Assembly (NCBI GenBank): GCA_942491735.1
Contig: CALOCN010000014.1
Location: 2,418,001 to 2,482,000 of the forward strand
Length of the DNA stretch: 64,000 nucleotides
DNA from: CALOCN01 sp942491735
GTDB taxonomy: Bacteria > Eisenbacteria > RBG-16-71-46 > JABDJR01
Reading direction: 5' to 3'
The translations under genes and the position numbers were made by a program. Below the pieces are notes generated by a model. The model saw nothing but the letters and a program-made list of their open reading frames with translations. It did not search any database and was not told the DNA's origin. Positions 6,962 through 15,181 of the stretch are shown here, piece after piece (the first letter of the stretch is position 1; every line of letters starts with the position of its first letter).

Positions 6962-9900
6962 CTAGCGAGTCAGGACGATCTTGCCGGTCCGGATGGACCC
7001 CCCGGCCTGGGCGCGGACGAAGAACACGCCGGTCATCGGCTGCCCCGTCCCGGAACTCCAGCGCGCGGCCCATCCGCCGGCCACCGGGAGCGCTTCGATC
7101 TCCGTGACCCTCCGGCCCTGGACATCGAACACCTGCACACGCGACGGGGGCGCTTCCACGCTTTCCGGCGTCCCTTCCAGCAGGATGAGCACACCGGCCC
7201 CTTCCCGGGTCCAGGTAACGGCGTTGGAAGCATCCACCTCCACCGTCGCCCCGGTCCGGGACAGGTTGCCCTCTCCGTCGACGGTGGACACCGTATACCG
7301 TACCGTTCCGACGGGCGGTGCGACATCCCAATACTGCTGCACGGAAGCGGACACCTCGGCCAGTTCCACCAGGGCGCCCTCCTCCTCACGGAACACCCGG
7401 TAGGCGGCAGCGCCGGGATCGGTCGAGCCGACCCACTCCAGGAGCACGGTTCCCGCCTGACGCACCCCGGTCAGGGCCTCGGGGGGCGAGGGGGGGGCGG
7501 CGTCGGCGGCACCCGATCCTTCCACGGCCAGGAGAATCCACACCCAGGACGAGGTATGCCCCGCATCGTCCACCCCGCGAATCGCGAAGCCGTAGACGAC
7601 GCCGCCCTCGAGCCCATGGACGTTGTGGAACTCCTGCTTTCCGGCCGGACGCGGCGTGGTGGCGAGGAGTTCACTGGGAACGCTGTCCCACCAGGTATCC
7701 AGGACGTTGGGCGTCGGCACCACCCGCAGCTCGTAGTGATCCACGGCGCCGACCAGACCGTCGTCTCCCGGGGCGTTCCATCGAAGCTGAATGCCTCCGG
7801 CCCCCCGTCGCGACGCACTGAGGCCTGCCGGGGCCGACGGCGGCGTGATGTCCTCGTCGCGGCGGTCGATGGTGGCCAGGTTGGAGACCGCGGACACGTT
7901 CCCGGAGTCATCCTGCGCGGTGAGAGCAAAGCTGGCCACGTTGCCGGCGGCCACCTCTCCCGCTCCCCAGCTCTCGCTCGCCCCGGGCGGCGCCGGCGCG
8001 GGTGGATCCGGGAGCACCGCAGCCCCGTTCCAGTCGAAGCTCTCCGCATCCCCGTTCCAGCGCCGGATCACGTAGGCGGCCACGTCCCCTTCCGGGTCCG
8101 CGGGAGCGGTCCAGGCGAGGGTCACCGCATCCCCTACTTGGCTCACGGCCAGATCGTCGACCGCGCCGGGCGGCGTCTCATCCGGCGCCTCGGGCAGGGT
8201 CAACTCCACCACGTTCGAGACCGCGGACCAGTTGTCCTCGGTATCCCGGGTGCGCAAGGCAAAGGCGATCACCGTTCCGGGTGTGAGCCCCTGCAGCACC
8301 ATCGACTCCAGGACACCGGGGAACGCAGGGGCCGGAGCCCCCACTGGCGTGGAGGTGGCCCAGTCCCAGTTGCCCGGCGTCCCCCCCATGCGTCGCAGGT
8401 CATACCGATAGGCGCGCGCGGGTCCCCCGGCGGTGTTGTCGGCAGGGGCGGTCCAGGAAAGCTCCACCGACTGGTGGTCGACCACCGCACCGGCGAGATC
8501 CGTGATCGGATCCGGCGGCAGGTCGTCGATGACCCCGCTCGGCGTGACCTGCTCGATGTTGGAGAGGGCTGAGACGTTCCCGGAGGCATCGGTGCTCTTG
8601 AGGGCAAAGGCCACGGGGGTGCCGGGAGTCAATCCGTCCACCAGCACCGCCTGGATGTTGCCCGGACCCAGCGGGGCCGGCGCGGGAAGGGGGGTTCCGG
8701 TATCCCAGGACCAGGAGCCCGGGGATCCGGAGAGTCTCCGTAGCGCATAGCTCTGGACAGGCCCGTTGCCCGCCGGACCCGGGTCCATGGGAGCGGTCCA
8801 GCGAATCTCGACCCGCCCCGATCCGAGGTCGGTGACCCCCAGATCGGTCACCGCCACCGGCGGGCTGGTGTCGTTGTTGTCGGGCAGAAGCACCTCGACC
8901 ACCGGGGAGAGGAAGGCCAGGTTGCCCGCCGCATCCCGACTGCGAATCCGGAAGGCCACCGCCTGCCCGGCCGGCAGGCCGGTGACGACCAGGGTCTCGG
9001 AAGTTCCGGCTGCACCGGGGGTCCCGGTGGGCACGCCGGTTCCGAAGTTCCAGTCCCAGCTCCCCGGGGCTCCGGCGAGACGCCGCAACTCGTACTGCGA
9101 CGCATTGCCGCTTGATCCGGAGCCGGTGTCCAGGGGCGCCGTCCAATCCAGGCGCAGGGAGGTCTCACTGAGCGCCGTCCCGGTCATGTCGTTGATCACC
9201 GCCGGGGCGATGGTGTCGGTGGGGGGCCCGGGCAGGGTCACCTCGGCCACCGGCGACAATGCGGACCAGTTGCCCGCCGTGTCCCGGCTGCGGATCTGAT
9301 AGGCGACCGTCCCCCCTTCGGGGAGACCGCCGAGGGTCAGTTGCTCGGCCCCCCCCGCCAAGGCGGGCGTCCCGGTGGCGACGGCGGTCCCGGTATTCCA
9401 GTTCCAGGTTCCGGGGGACCCGCCGAGGCGTCGCAGTTCGTACTGGGTCGCGTTGCCGCTGCTCCCGGGACCGGTGTCGGCGGGGGCGGTCCAATCCAGC
9501 CGCAACGAGGTCGAGCTGAGCGGGGTTCCGGCGAGGTTGGCGATCACCGAAGGAGGCGTGGTGTCCGGCGGATCGGGCAGGGTGACCTCGGTCACTGCCG
9601 ACAGGAAAGACCAGTTTCCGGCCGCATCGCGGCTGCGGATCCGGAAGGCCACCGTTCCCCCCGCGGGAAGACCGGTGACGGTGAGTTGCTCCGCTTCGCC
9701 CGCGGCCGCGGGAGTGCCGGTCGCCAGGCCGGTTCCGGTGTTCCAGTCCCAGGCTCCCGGGCTGCCGGCCAATCGACGCAGCTCGTACTGGGTCACGTTC
9801 CCGGTCGACCCGACACCGGTATCCAGGGGCGCGGTCCAATCCAGACGGAGGGACGTCTCGCTGAGGGACGTCCCCACCAGGTCCGCGATCGTTGCCGGCG

Positions 9901-10948
9901 CCGTGGTGTCGCTGGGAGGATCCGGGAGGGTGATCTCGACGATGTTGGAGATCAAGGACCAGTTTCCGGCCGCATCCACGGACTTCAACGCGTAGGCCAC
10001 GGTGGAACCCGGGGTCAGGTCGTCGAGCTGACGGGACTCCGGCTGTCCGGGAAAGGCCGGGGCGGGAGCGCCCAGGGGGGTCCCGGAATCCCAGTCCCAG
10101 GCTCCCGGGCTGCCGCCAAGCTGACGCAGGTCGTAGGCCGAGGCGCGGTCCGTGCCGCCCGGAACCGGATCGAGCGGCGAGGTCCAGGTGAGCTGCACCG
10201 AGTCCTGGTCGAGCGCGGAGCCCGCCAGGTTCGTCACCGCGTCCGGCGCCACCGTGTCCGGAGGGGGCGGAGGCAGATCGATGCGGAGCCACCCGACCAA
10301 CCGGTCGGTTCCGGAACTGTCCAGGACTTCGATCTCCAGGTCCGCGTTTCCAAGGAAGGCGAGATCCGCCGAGACGGTCAGCGAACCGTCGGGGTTCTGC
10401 CCCTGCACCGAGCCATCGACCCAGGCGCCTCCGGGGTGATGAAAGCGAATCGTGCTCCCGACCGACAGTCCAAGACCGCGCACCGTGAAGAGGACGCTTC
10501 CTTCCGCGGAGACGACATGGGGAGAGACCCCCGCGAGGAACGGGCGGCCCACGGGTGTCCAGGCGGCGACCGGGGAGAAGACCGGGGACCAGTTCGAGTC
10601 GTCGTCCTGGACCCGCAGGGCGACATACACGGGTTGGCCCGGCGCCAACCCGTCGAGGGTGGCGGCGTGCGGCGTTCCGGGAGGACCCGGCGCGGGAACA
10701 CCCGACACCGTGGAGCCGGCGCTCCACCAGGCCTCGAGGTCGGCCCCGGGAGCCACCGTCGACGTCCGCAGTTCGAAGGACACCGCGGTCAGCCCGGTGG
10801 TTCCCGGATCCGGCGAGGTCCACGAAGCGGTCAACGAGGTGCGCGGATCCGCGGCCAAGGCAGGCGCGGGCGCTCCCAGGAGTCCCAGGGAGAGCGATCC
10901 AAGCACAGCCATCAGAACAACACGGATGCGACAACCCAGGGAAGTCAC
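6962..10948 (-). CDS. secreted multi-fibronectin-III protein with FlgD/T9SS-like C-terminus
   Basis: 1328-residue exported protein. Residues 1-33 form a signal peptide (charged start, LMAVLGSLSLGLLGAPAPALA). Residues 34-130 are a first fibronectin-III-like unit and 135-225 an IPT/TIG-like unit. From residue 231 to about 1240 there are nine fibronectin-III modules of about 105-115 residues, each opening with D-x-x-x-P and containing an R/L-L-x-W-T-A-P strand. The final 88 residues (VQVFDVQGRRV ... TGKIVLTR) match the FlgD-like/Por-type C-terminal domain common on secreted proteins of FCB bacteria. There is no PEP-CTERM signal. It is likely a surface adhesin or matrix protein. The start is uncertain: GTG 10948 lies 22 bases from AGGAGG, while an in-frame ATT at 10963 lies 7 bases from it. 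First gene of the exosortase cluster. Confidence 0.85.
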   Translation of the reverse strand: MTSLGCRIRVVLMAVLGSLSLGLLGAPAPALAADPRTSLTASWTSPDPGTTGLTAVSFELRTSTVAPGADLEAWWSAGSTVSGVPAPGPPGTPHAATLDGLAPGQPVYVALRVQDDDSNWSPVFSPVAAWTPVGRPFLAGVSPHVVSAEGSVLFTVRGLGLSVGSTIRFHHPGGAWVDGSVQGQNPDGSLTVSADLAFLGNADLEIEVLDSSGTDRLVGWLRIDLPPPPPDTVAPDAVTNLAGSALDQDSVQLTWTSPLDPVPGGTDRASAYDLRQLGGSPGAWDWDSGTPLGAPAPAFPGQPESRQLDDLTPGSTVAYALKSVDAAGNWSLISNIVEITLPDPPSDTTAPATIADLVGTSLSETSLRLDWTAPLDTGVGSTGNVTQYELRRLAGSPGAWDWNTGTGLATGTPAAAGEAEQLTVTGLPAGGTVAFRIRSRDAAGNWSFLSAVTEVTLPDPPDTTPPSVIANLAGTPLSSTSLRLDWTAPADTGPGSSGNATQYELRRLGGSPGTWNWNTGTAVATGTPALAGGAEQLTLGGLPEGGTVAYQIRSRDTAGNWSALSPVAEVTLPGPPTDTIAPAVINDMTGTALSETSLRLDWTAPLDTGSGSSGNASQYELRRLAGAPGSWDWNFGTGVPTGTPGAAGTSETLVVTGLPAGQAVAFRIRSRDAAGNLAFLSPVVEVLLPDNNDTSPPVAVTDLGVTDLGSGRVEIRWTAPMDPGPAGNGPVQSYALRRLSGSPGSWSWDTGTPLPAPAPLGPGNIQAVLVDGLTPGTPVAFALKSTDASGNVSALSNIEQVTPSGVIDDLPPDPITDLAGAVVDHQSVELSWTAPADNTAGGPARAYRYDLRRMGGTPGNWDWATSTPVGAPAPAFPGVLESMVLQGLTPGTVIAFALRTRDTEDNWSAVSNVVELTLPEAPDETPPGAVDDLAVSQVGDAVTLAWTAPADPEGDVAAYVIRRWNGDAESFDWNGAAVLPDPPAPAPPGASESWGAGEVAAGNVASFALTAQDDSGNVSAVSNLATIDRRDEDITPPSAPAGLSASRRGAGGIQLRWNAPGDDGLVGAVDHYELRVVPTPNVLDTWWDSVPSELLATTPRPAGKQEFHNVHGLEGGVVYGFAIRGVDDAGHTSSWVWILLAVEGSGAADAAPPSPPEALTGVRQAGTVLLEWVGSTDPGAAAYRVFREEEGALVELAEVSASVQQYWDVAPPVGTVRYTVSTVDGEGNLSRTGATVEVDASNAVTWTREGAGVLILLEGTPESVEAPPSRVQVFDVQGRRVTEIEALPVAGGWAARWSSGTGQPMTGVFFVRAQAGGSIRTGKIVLTR
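7228..10258 (-). repeat. tandem fibronectin-III-coding repeats
   Basis: Nine consecutive modules of about 320-340 bases encode fibronectin-III domains. Modules 2 to 4 (about 9140-10000, counted from the N-terminus) are closest to each other: the phrases LRLDWTAPLDTG, QYELRRLAGSPG and RIRSRDAAGNW recur almost unchanged. This suggests recent duplication and makes the array a place for slipped recombination and for assembly collapse. Confidence 0.8.
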
Positions 10949-10970
10949 GGCACGGATGCGAATGGCGGAT

Positions 10971-10976
10971 CCTCCT
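10971..10976 (-). promoter_or_regulatory. ribosome-binding site that questions the fibronectin-III gene start
   Basis: AGGAGG on the minus strand. It is correctly spaced (7 bases) from an in-frame ATT codon at 10963 but 22 bases from the GTG at 10948. Starting at ATT adds five residues (MRIRA) in front of the signal peptide. Confidence 0.4.
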
Positions 10977-11050
10977 CTCGCCTTGCAGGCCCTCCGATGC
11001 CAAAGTCGTCAGCCCGGGGACCCGTTTGGGCGGTGCCGTGGCTGCAAACC

Positions 11051-11081
11051 GGTTATCGACGGGGGCACAAGACCCTTGACC
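11051..11081 (-). promoter_or_regulatory. shared leader motif A (sigma-28-like -10) upstream of the fibronectin-III gene
   Basis: On the minus strand the core reads TGCCCCC-GTCGATAACC (11051-11067). A near copy, with a 2-base insert, lies upstream of the WecG-family gene at 31630. GTCGATAA resembles the -10 box GCCGATAA of sigma-28 factors. Eleven bases further upstream, TCAAGGGT (to about 11079) matches five of eight positions of the sigma-28 -35 box TAAAGTTT. A start near 11045 would leave a leader of about 95 bases. Confidence 0.4.
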
Positions 11082-11197
11082 CCCGGGCCGGATGCAAGGA
11101 AATTGGGTCGATTGACCGGGGGAGATCGCGCAGTAGCGGGGACCGCCGGGGCGCGGGAAGACCAGAATCGGTCCAGGGCGACCGGGGAGGAGGTTCC

Positions 11198-12133
11198 ATG
11201 GCGGAGATCAGCGTGGTGATCCCGGCCAGGGATGCAGGGGGGTACCTGATCGAGGCGGTGCGCAGCGCTCTGGACCAGACCGTGCCCCCTCGGGAGGTCC
11301 TGGTCATCGATGACGGCTCCACCGACGGATCCATGGCCCCCCTCGCCGGCCTGGAGGGGGTGCGGGTCCTCGAAGGTCCCGGGCAGGGTCCGGCCGAGGC
11401 GCGCAATATCGGGATCGGGAACGCGGCCGGGGAGCTGATCGGTTTCCTCGACGCCGATGACCTCTGGCTCCCCCGCAAGCTGGAGTTCCAGATGACCCGC
11501 TTCCAGGACCCGGGGGTCGGGGTCGCGTTTACCGACTTCCTGCGGGGGGAAGACCCGAAATCCCCCGGCCCGCCCCGGCTACGCGACTATGAGCGGGTCT
11601 GCGAGGGAGACGTCCTGCGCCCTCTCCTGCACGAGAACTTCATCCTCACCTCGTCGATCCTGGCTCGACGGGACCTGCTGCGGGGCTGCGGCGGATTCGA
11701 CTCGCGCTTCTTCGGGACCGAGGACATCCAGCTCTGGCTGCGCCTGGCCAGGGACACCCGATTCGCCTGGGTGCGGGAGCCGCTCGCCTTCAAGCGGGAC
11801 CACCCGGACAACCTGACCCGGGCCTACGACTTCCCGTTCGCCCAGGTGAAGCGATGGACGGCCCTCAACGAGGAACTCGCGCCGGAGATCCCCGACGAAG
11901 CGAACTTCATCGGGGAACAGTTGGCCCGGGCACGCTATGCTGCGGGACGACACGCCCTGCGCCATGGGGACCTGCCGGCGGCGCGGCGGGAACTGGCCGG
12001 CGCCGCGTCCCACCCGGCCACCCGCGGGGCAAGCCGGCCCTGGCGACTCATGGCGGCACTTCCCGACCCGTTGGTGCGGACGCTCCTCGCCTTCAAGCAG
12101 GGACGCGGGGCATCCGATCGGGGCCCGGCCTAG
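11198..12133 (+). CDS. family 2 glycosyltransferase
   Basis: 311-residue cytoplasmic GT-A enzyme. The N-terminus MAEISVVIPARDAGGYL is classic GT2. VIDDGSTDGS is at about 36-45, the DXD-type motif FLDADDLW at 83-90, and the acceptor/base motif FFGTEDIQLW near residue 180. There are no membrane segments. The last 60 residues (ARYAAGRHALRHGDLPAAR) are helical, a tail seen in GT2 enzymes of polysaccharide clusters. The ATG has GGGGAGGAGG 4 bases upstream. It is one of few plus-strand genes, and its stop codon overlaps the stop of the converging hydrolase-like gene in the sequence CTAG. Donor and acceptor cannot be told. Confidence 0.88.
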   Translation: MAEISVVIPARDAGGYLIEAVRSALDQTVPPREVLVIDDGSTDGSMAPLAGLEGVRVLEGPGQGPAEARNIGIGNAAGELIGFLDADDLWLPRKLEFQMTRFQDPGVGVAFTDFLRGEDPKSPGPPRLRDYERVCEGDVLRPLLHENFILTSSILARRDLLRGCGGFDSRFFGTEDIQLWLRLARDTRFAWVREPLAFKRDHPDNLTRAYDFPFAQVKRWTALNEELAPEIPDEANFIGEQLARARYAAGRHALRHGDLPAARRELAGAASHPATRGASRPWRLMAALPDPLVRTLLAFKQGRGASDRGPA

Positions 12134-13965
12134 GGCGCGACGGTGAAGGCGATCTGATAGTCGTCCTGGGCATCCCCGCCGCCCAGGCCATCCCCGTTGC
12201 CGTCGAGGGTCTCCCCGAACACCGCCGGCACCTGGGAGGAGAGCACCGCGGTCACGGTCTCCCCGGCCTGGAACGGCGCGCTGGCCCGGAACACGACAAT
12301 GGTCCCCTCGCCGTCCACGGTGACCGTCCCGCTCACCGGTCCGGACACACTGCCGGTCACCGACACCCAGGAGGACCCCACCCCGGTCGCATTCACCTGG
12401 TCGCTGAGCAGGAACCGGACTTCCGCATCCGCGGGCACGGCGCCGTCCCCTTGCACCGGTGAGGAGTACAGGACCTGCAGGGATCGGGTCACCTCGACCG
12501 GATCAAAGGTGTCGGGAGGCGGAGGCGGCCCGCCGGTATCACCGAGCAGGAAACACCCCTCCCCGTTGCGCAGGGTGAGCGACGTGGTGGGACTGCCGAT
12601 GCTGCCGTCGGGTGCGACCCGGCTCATGGCCGAAGGCAGGGTGATCTGCACCGCGGTATTGGTCGAGATGTCCTCGTTCCACGCTCCGCGCGAACGGACC
12701 AGGACCAGGCCGTTCTCGTAGTCCCGGCCGGTCACGAGGTAGTTGTACCCACGCGGATCGGTCCCGGACTGGAAGCTGTAGGGATCTCCCACGGATTCGC
12801 CGAGCAACGTGTTGGCCACGTCGATCGCCGGATTCCATACGCTGGACTCCCACCCGGAGGAGCTGACGTCGAAGGTTCCGATCATGAACAGGGACGTGCT
12901 GGGGGCGCGTGCGGCGAGGTAGAAGGCGAGGTTCCCGAGCTGGCCCTCCGCGTACGTGTAGGAGCCGGCGTAGCCGCTCACGCTCTGCACGACGAGGGAG
13001 GGAAGAAAGGCCTCGATCCCTGCGTTGTGGGCGTCACGAATCCGGGAGAACGCGTTGAGGACGGCGTACGTCCCGTTGTTGCGCACCGGGCTGTACTGGA
13101 ACTCCATGAGCAGGACGTCGGCCACGTCGTAGGTCATGTAGGAGGGACTCCAGGAATTGGAGTTGTTGATCATCAACTTCTTGGCCTTGCCGTCCGGGTG
13201 CCAGCTCGCCGCGGTGCCCAGGGTGTCCTTGAGCGTGGTCAGGAACGGTCCGTAGTTGTCGTTCCAGTACCAGTCCTGGAACTCCGCCCCGCCGATGATG
13301 GCGTGGGTCGGATGCTCGCGGATCTGTCCCCCGGAAACCAGCGACCCCGTGTTCCACAGGGCATGCGCGGAATTGTCGAGAAAGATCCCGTCCGGATAGA
13401 TATTGGTTCCGTTGAAGGTCTGCATCACGCCGTACGTCACCATGACCTCGCGCTGGATCTGCGCCGCTTCCGGGGTTCCCGCGTAGATGACCCGTCGGCT
13501 CTTGTTGGCGTAGTAGACAACCACCCGTGCATCCGCGGGGTTGGTCGCGCTGCCGCCCCCCCATCCGGGGATGCTGATCGTTTGTCCCTGGAGGGTGATC
13601 TGGGTGTCGTTCCAGTAGTGCATGTAGGCGGATTCCGGGTCCCATCCGTGCGCCGCCGCGGTACTGCTGATGAGGTCGTCCTCGGGGCTGGGGACGTAGT
13701 TGTCGCTTCCGGAGTTGTAGTGGTACCACTCGAAGCTCGGCTTACGCGCCTTGATGTAGGCGACATCCGTCCCGTACTCGATTCCGGTGACCCCGAACTC
13801 GTAACGGTCCGCCACCGTGTCGCGCCGACCGGTGTCGGAGGTGGGGACGTAGTAGATGATGCCGTGGCGCAGGTCCCCCCGCGCGGGTCCGGGGTTGACG
13901 GTGGCCGCGGTCTGGCAAAGGGCGAGCGCGAACGCCGCCACCAGAACCGAGCGCGTACTCAGCAT
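12130..13965 (-). CDS. secreted glycoside-hydrolase-like protein (GHL15-type) with C-terminal Ig-like domain
   Basis: 611-residue exported protein. Residues 1-30 are a signal peptide. The body up to about residue 470 resembles the hypothetical glycoside hydrolase family GHL15: HGIIYYVPTSDTG at the start, YPDGIFLDNSAHALWN near 215 with a candidate acidic catalytic residue, KKLMINNSNSW near 285 and DVLLMEFQYSP near 305. A proline-rich linker (GGPPPPPDTFDP) leads to an Ig-like domain (about 500-611) of the bacterial Big/SbsA type. It could trim the exopolysaccharide made by the neighbouring operon, but activity is unproven and the family call is moderate. AGGAGGACGAC precedes the ATG by about 6 bases. 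The stop overlaps that of the converging GT2 gene. Confidence 0.72.
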   Translation of the reverse strand: MLSTRSVLVAAFALALCQTAATVNPGPARGDLRHGIIYYVPTSDTGRRDTVADRYEFGVTGIEYGTDVAYIKARKPSFEWYHYNSGSDNYVPSPEDDLISSTAAAHGWDPESAYMHYWNDTQITLQGQTISIPGWGGGSATNPADARVVVYYANKSRRVIYAGTPEAAQIQREVMVTYGVMQTFNGTNIYPDGIFLDNSAHALWNTGSLVSGGQIREHPTHAIIGGAEFQDWYWNDNYGPFLTTLKDTLGTAASWHPDGKAKKLMINNSNSWSPSYMTYDVADVLLMEFQYSPVRNNGTYAVLNAFSRIRDAHNAGIEAFLPSLVVQSVSGYAGSYTYAEGQLGNLAFYLAARAPSTSLFMIGTFDVSSSGWESSVWNPAIDVANTLLGESVGDPYSFQSGTDPRGYNYLVTGRDYENGLVLVRSRGAWNEDISTNTAVQITLPSAMSRVAPDGSIGSPTTSLTLRNGEGCFLLGDTGGPPPPPDTFDPVEVTRSLQVLYSSPVQGDGAVPADAEVRFLLSDQVNATGVGSSWVSVTGSVSGPVSGTVTVDGEGTIVVFRASAPFQAGETVTAVLSSQVPAVFGETLDGNGDGLGGGDAQDDYQIAFTVAP

Positions 13966-14038
13966 GTGATGTCGTCCTCCTGAAGCCTGCAGACGGAAAC
14001 CCTAGCCCAAATACACCCTAACGTGTCATTCATCTCCC

Positions 14039-15181
14039 TCAAAGTTCGGCAGTGGGCACCTTGCCCTCCACCACATCCTCGTAGATCTGTTCCATCCTGC
14101 GCACCCTGACCGAAAACGAGTACCTGGCCACCACCCGCTCCCGGGCCCGATCCCCCAACTGAACCCCCAACTGCGGTTCCTGCAGGACTTTGCCCACGGC
14201 GGTGACCAGGGTGGCCGGGCGCTCCGGCTCCGCGTAGAGGGCCTCGGTCCCGTCCCGGACCACTTCCCCCACGCCCCCCACGGGGGTGGCCACGATGGGT
14301 CTGGCCATGGCCATGGCCTCGAGGAGGGTGTTGGGTAGTCCTTCGGTCTTCGAGGCGAGGACGAACACGTCGAAGGCCGCGTAGAGGGCGCGCAGATCGT
14401 CCCGATGCCCCAGGAAGTGGACCCGATCCCCGAGTCCCCACCCCAGGGCGCGCAGGCGCAGTGTTTCGCGGAGAGGCCCGTCCCCCACCACGATGAGGCT
14501 CAGGTCGTCGTGCTGGACGGCGAGGACCCGGAAGGCGTCGATGAGACTCTCCACATCCTTGTCGATGCTCAGGCGCCCCACCGTGCCGATCTTCCGCCCG
14601 GGCGGGAGCCCCGGCGCCGGTGCGACCCCGTCCGGACACCAGGCGTCCACGTCGATGGCGTTGGGAACCACGGTGATGCGCTCCCGGTCCGCGCCGGCGA
14701 TGACCATCCGATCCGCGGTGTGGCCGGACACCGCGAGGACGCGCGGGTAGGAACGCAACACCCGGAAGTCGAGGGCGTTGTAGCCCCGATGCTTGAGGCC
14801 GGTGGGACGGGACCAGCCATGGGCGGTGGCGAGAAGTCGCACCGGCGTGCCGCGGGTGATCCACGGACCCCAGAAGTCGGTCTTGAAATCGTGGGTGTGG
14901 AGGATGTGGCAACGCTGCTCGCGCAGCAGGCGACGCATGGTGGGAACCAGGAGTGGATCGAACTTGCCCCGGTCACGTACGTAGATGGGCTTCACACCGC
15001 TGGCCCGGGCAAAAGCCCGGATACCGTCGAGCGGATCCCCCGGTCGCACCAGGTAGAACGGGACGATGACCACGCGCTGGGGATCGTGACGGGCGGCGGA
15101 AAAGAAGATGGTCTTGTCCGGCCCGCCGCCGGTGGTGTCGGTGGCCCGGAACTCGGCCACCCGTACGGGACCCGTGCTCAT
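14039..15181 (-). CDS. family 4 glycosyltransferase
   Basis: 380-residue GT-B enzyme. The N-terminal half has the acceptor-domain signature RVAEFRATDTTGGGPDKT and an HTHDFKTD motif near 105. The C-terminal donor domain shows GTVGRLSIDKDVESLIDAF (about 200-218) and the E-x7-E motif in KTEGLPNTLLEAMAMARP (about 295-312). The ATG (MSTGPVRVAE) overlaps the stop of the upstream GT2 gene (ATGA). This is the last gene of the exopolysaccharide operon; 73 bases separate it from the hydrolase-like gene. It probably adds one sugar of the repeat unit, donor unknown. Confidence 0.9.
   Translation of the reverse strand: MSTGPVRVAEFRATDTTGGGPDKTIFFSAARHDPQRVVIVPFYLVRPGDPLDGIRAFARASGVKPIYVRDRGKFDPLLVPTMRRLLREQRCHILHTHDFKTDFWGPWITRGTPVRLLATAHGWSRPTGLKHRGYNALDFRVLRSYPRVLAVSGHTADRMVIAGADRERITVVPNAIDVDAWCPDGVAPAPGLPPGRKIGTVGRLSIDKDVESLIDAFRVLAVQHDDLSLIVVGDGPLRETLRLRALGWGLGDRVHFLGHRDDLRALYAAFDVFVLASKTEGLPNTLLEAMAMARPIVATPVGGVGEVVRDGTEALYAEPERPATLVTAVGKVLQEPQLGVQLGDRARERVVARYSFSVRVRRMEQIYEDVVEGKVPTAEL

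Larger units (their letters stand above)
10949..11197. other. divergent intergenic region
   Basis: A 249-base gap between the fibronectin-III gene (minus) and the GT2 gene (plus). It holds motif A and the ribosome-binding site described separately. On the plus strand CTTGACCCCCGGG (11075-11087) resembles the -35 region found upstream of the DegT gene at 42443, but no good -10 follows at 16-18 bases. No small gene is supported. Confidence 0.5.

Noticed and set aside
6962..7020. PEP-CTERM tag on the fibronectin-III protein
   Set aside because: The C-terminus has no V-P-E-P-like motif, no terminal membrane helix and no closing basic cluster; it matches the FlgD-like type.
10860..11070. Possible cyclic-di-GMP riboswitch in the fibronectin-III leader (GCCACGG and CGGGCTG fragments)
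   Set aside because: The key tetraloop/receptor and the conserved GGGCAAACC and GACGCAAAG-type segments are not found in order.
11099..11104. -10 box for the GT2 gene after CTTGACCCCCGGG
   Set aside because: The hexamers at 16-18 bases spacing (GAAATT, AAATTG) match the consensus too poorly.
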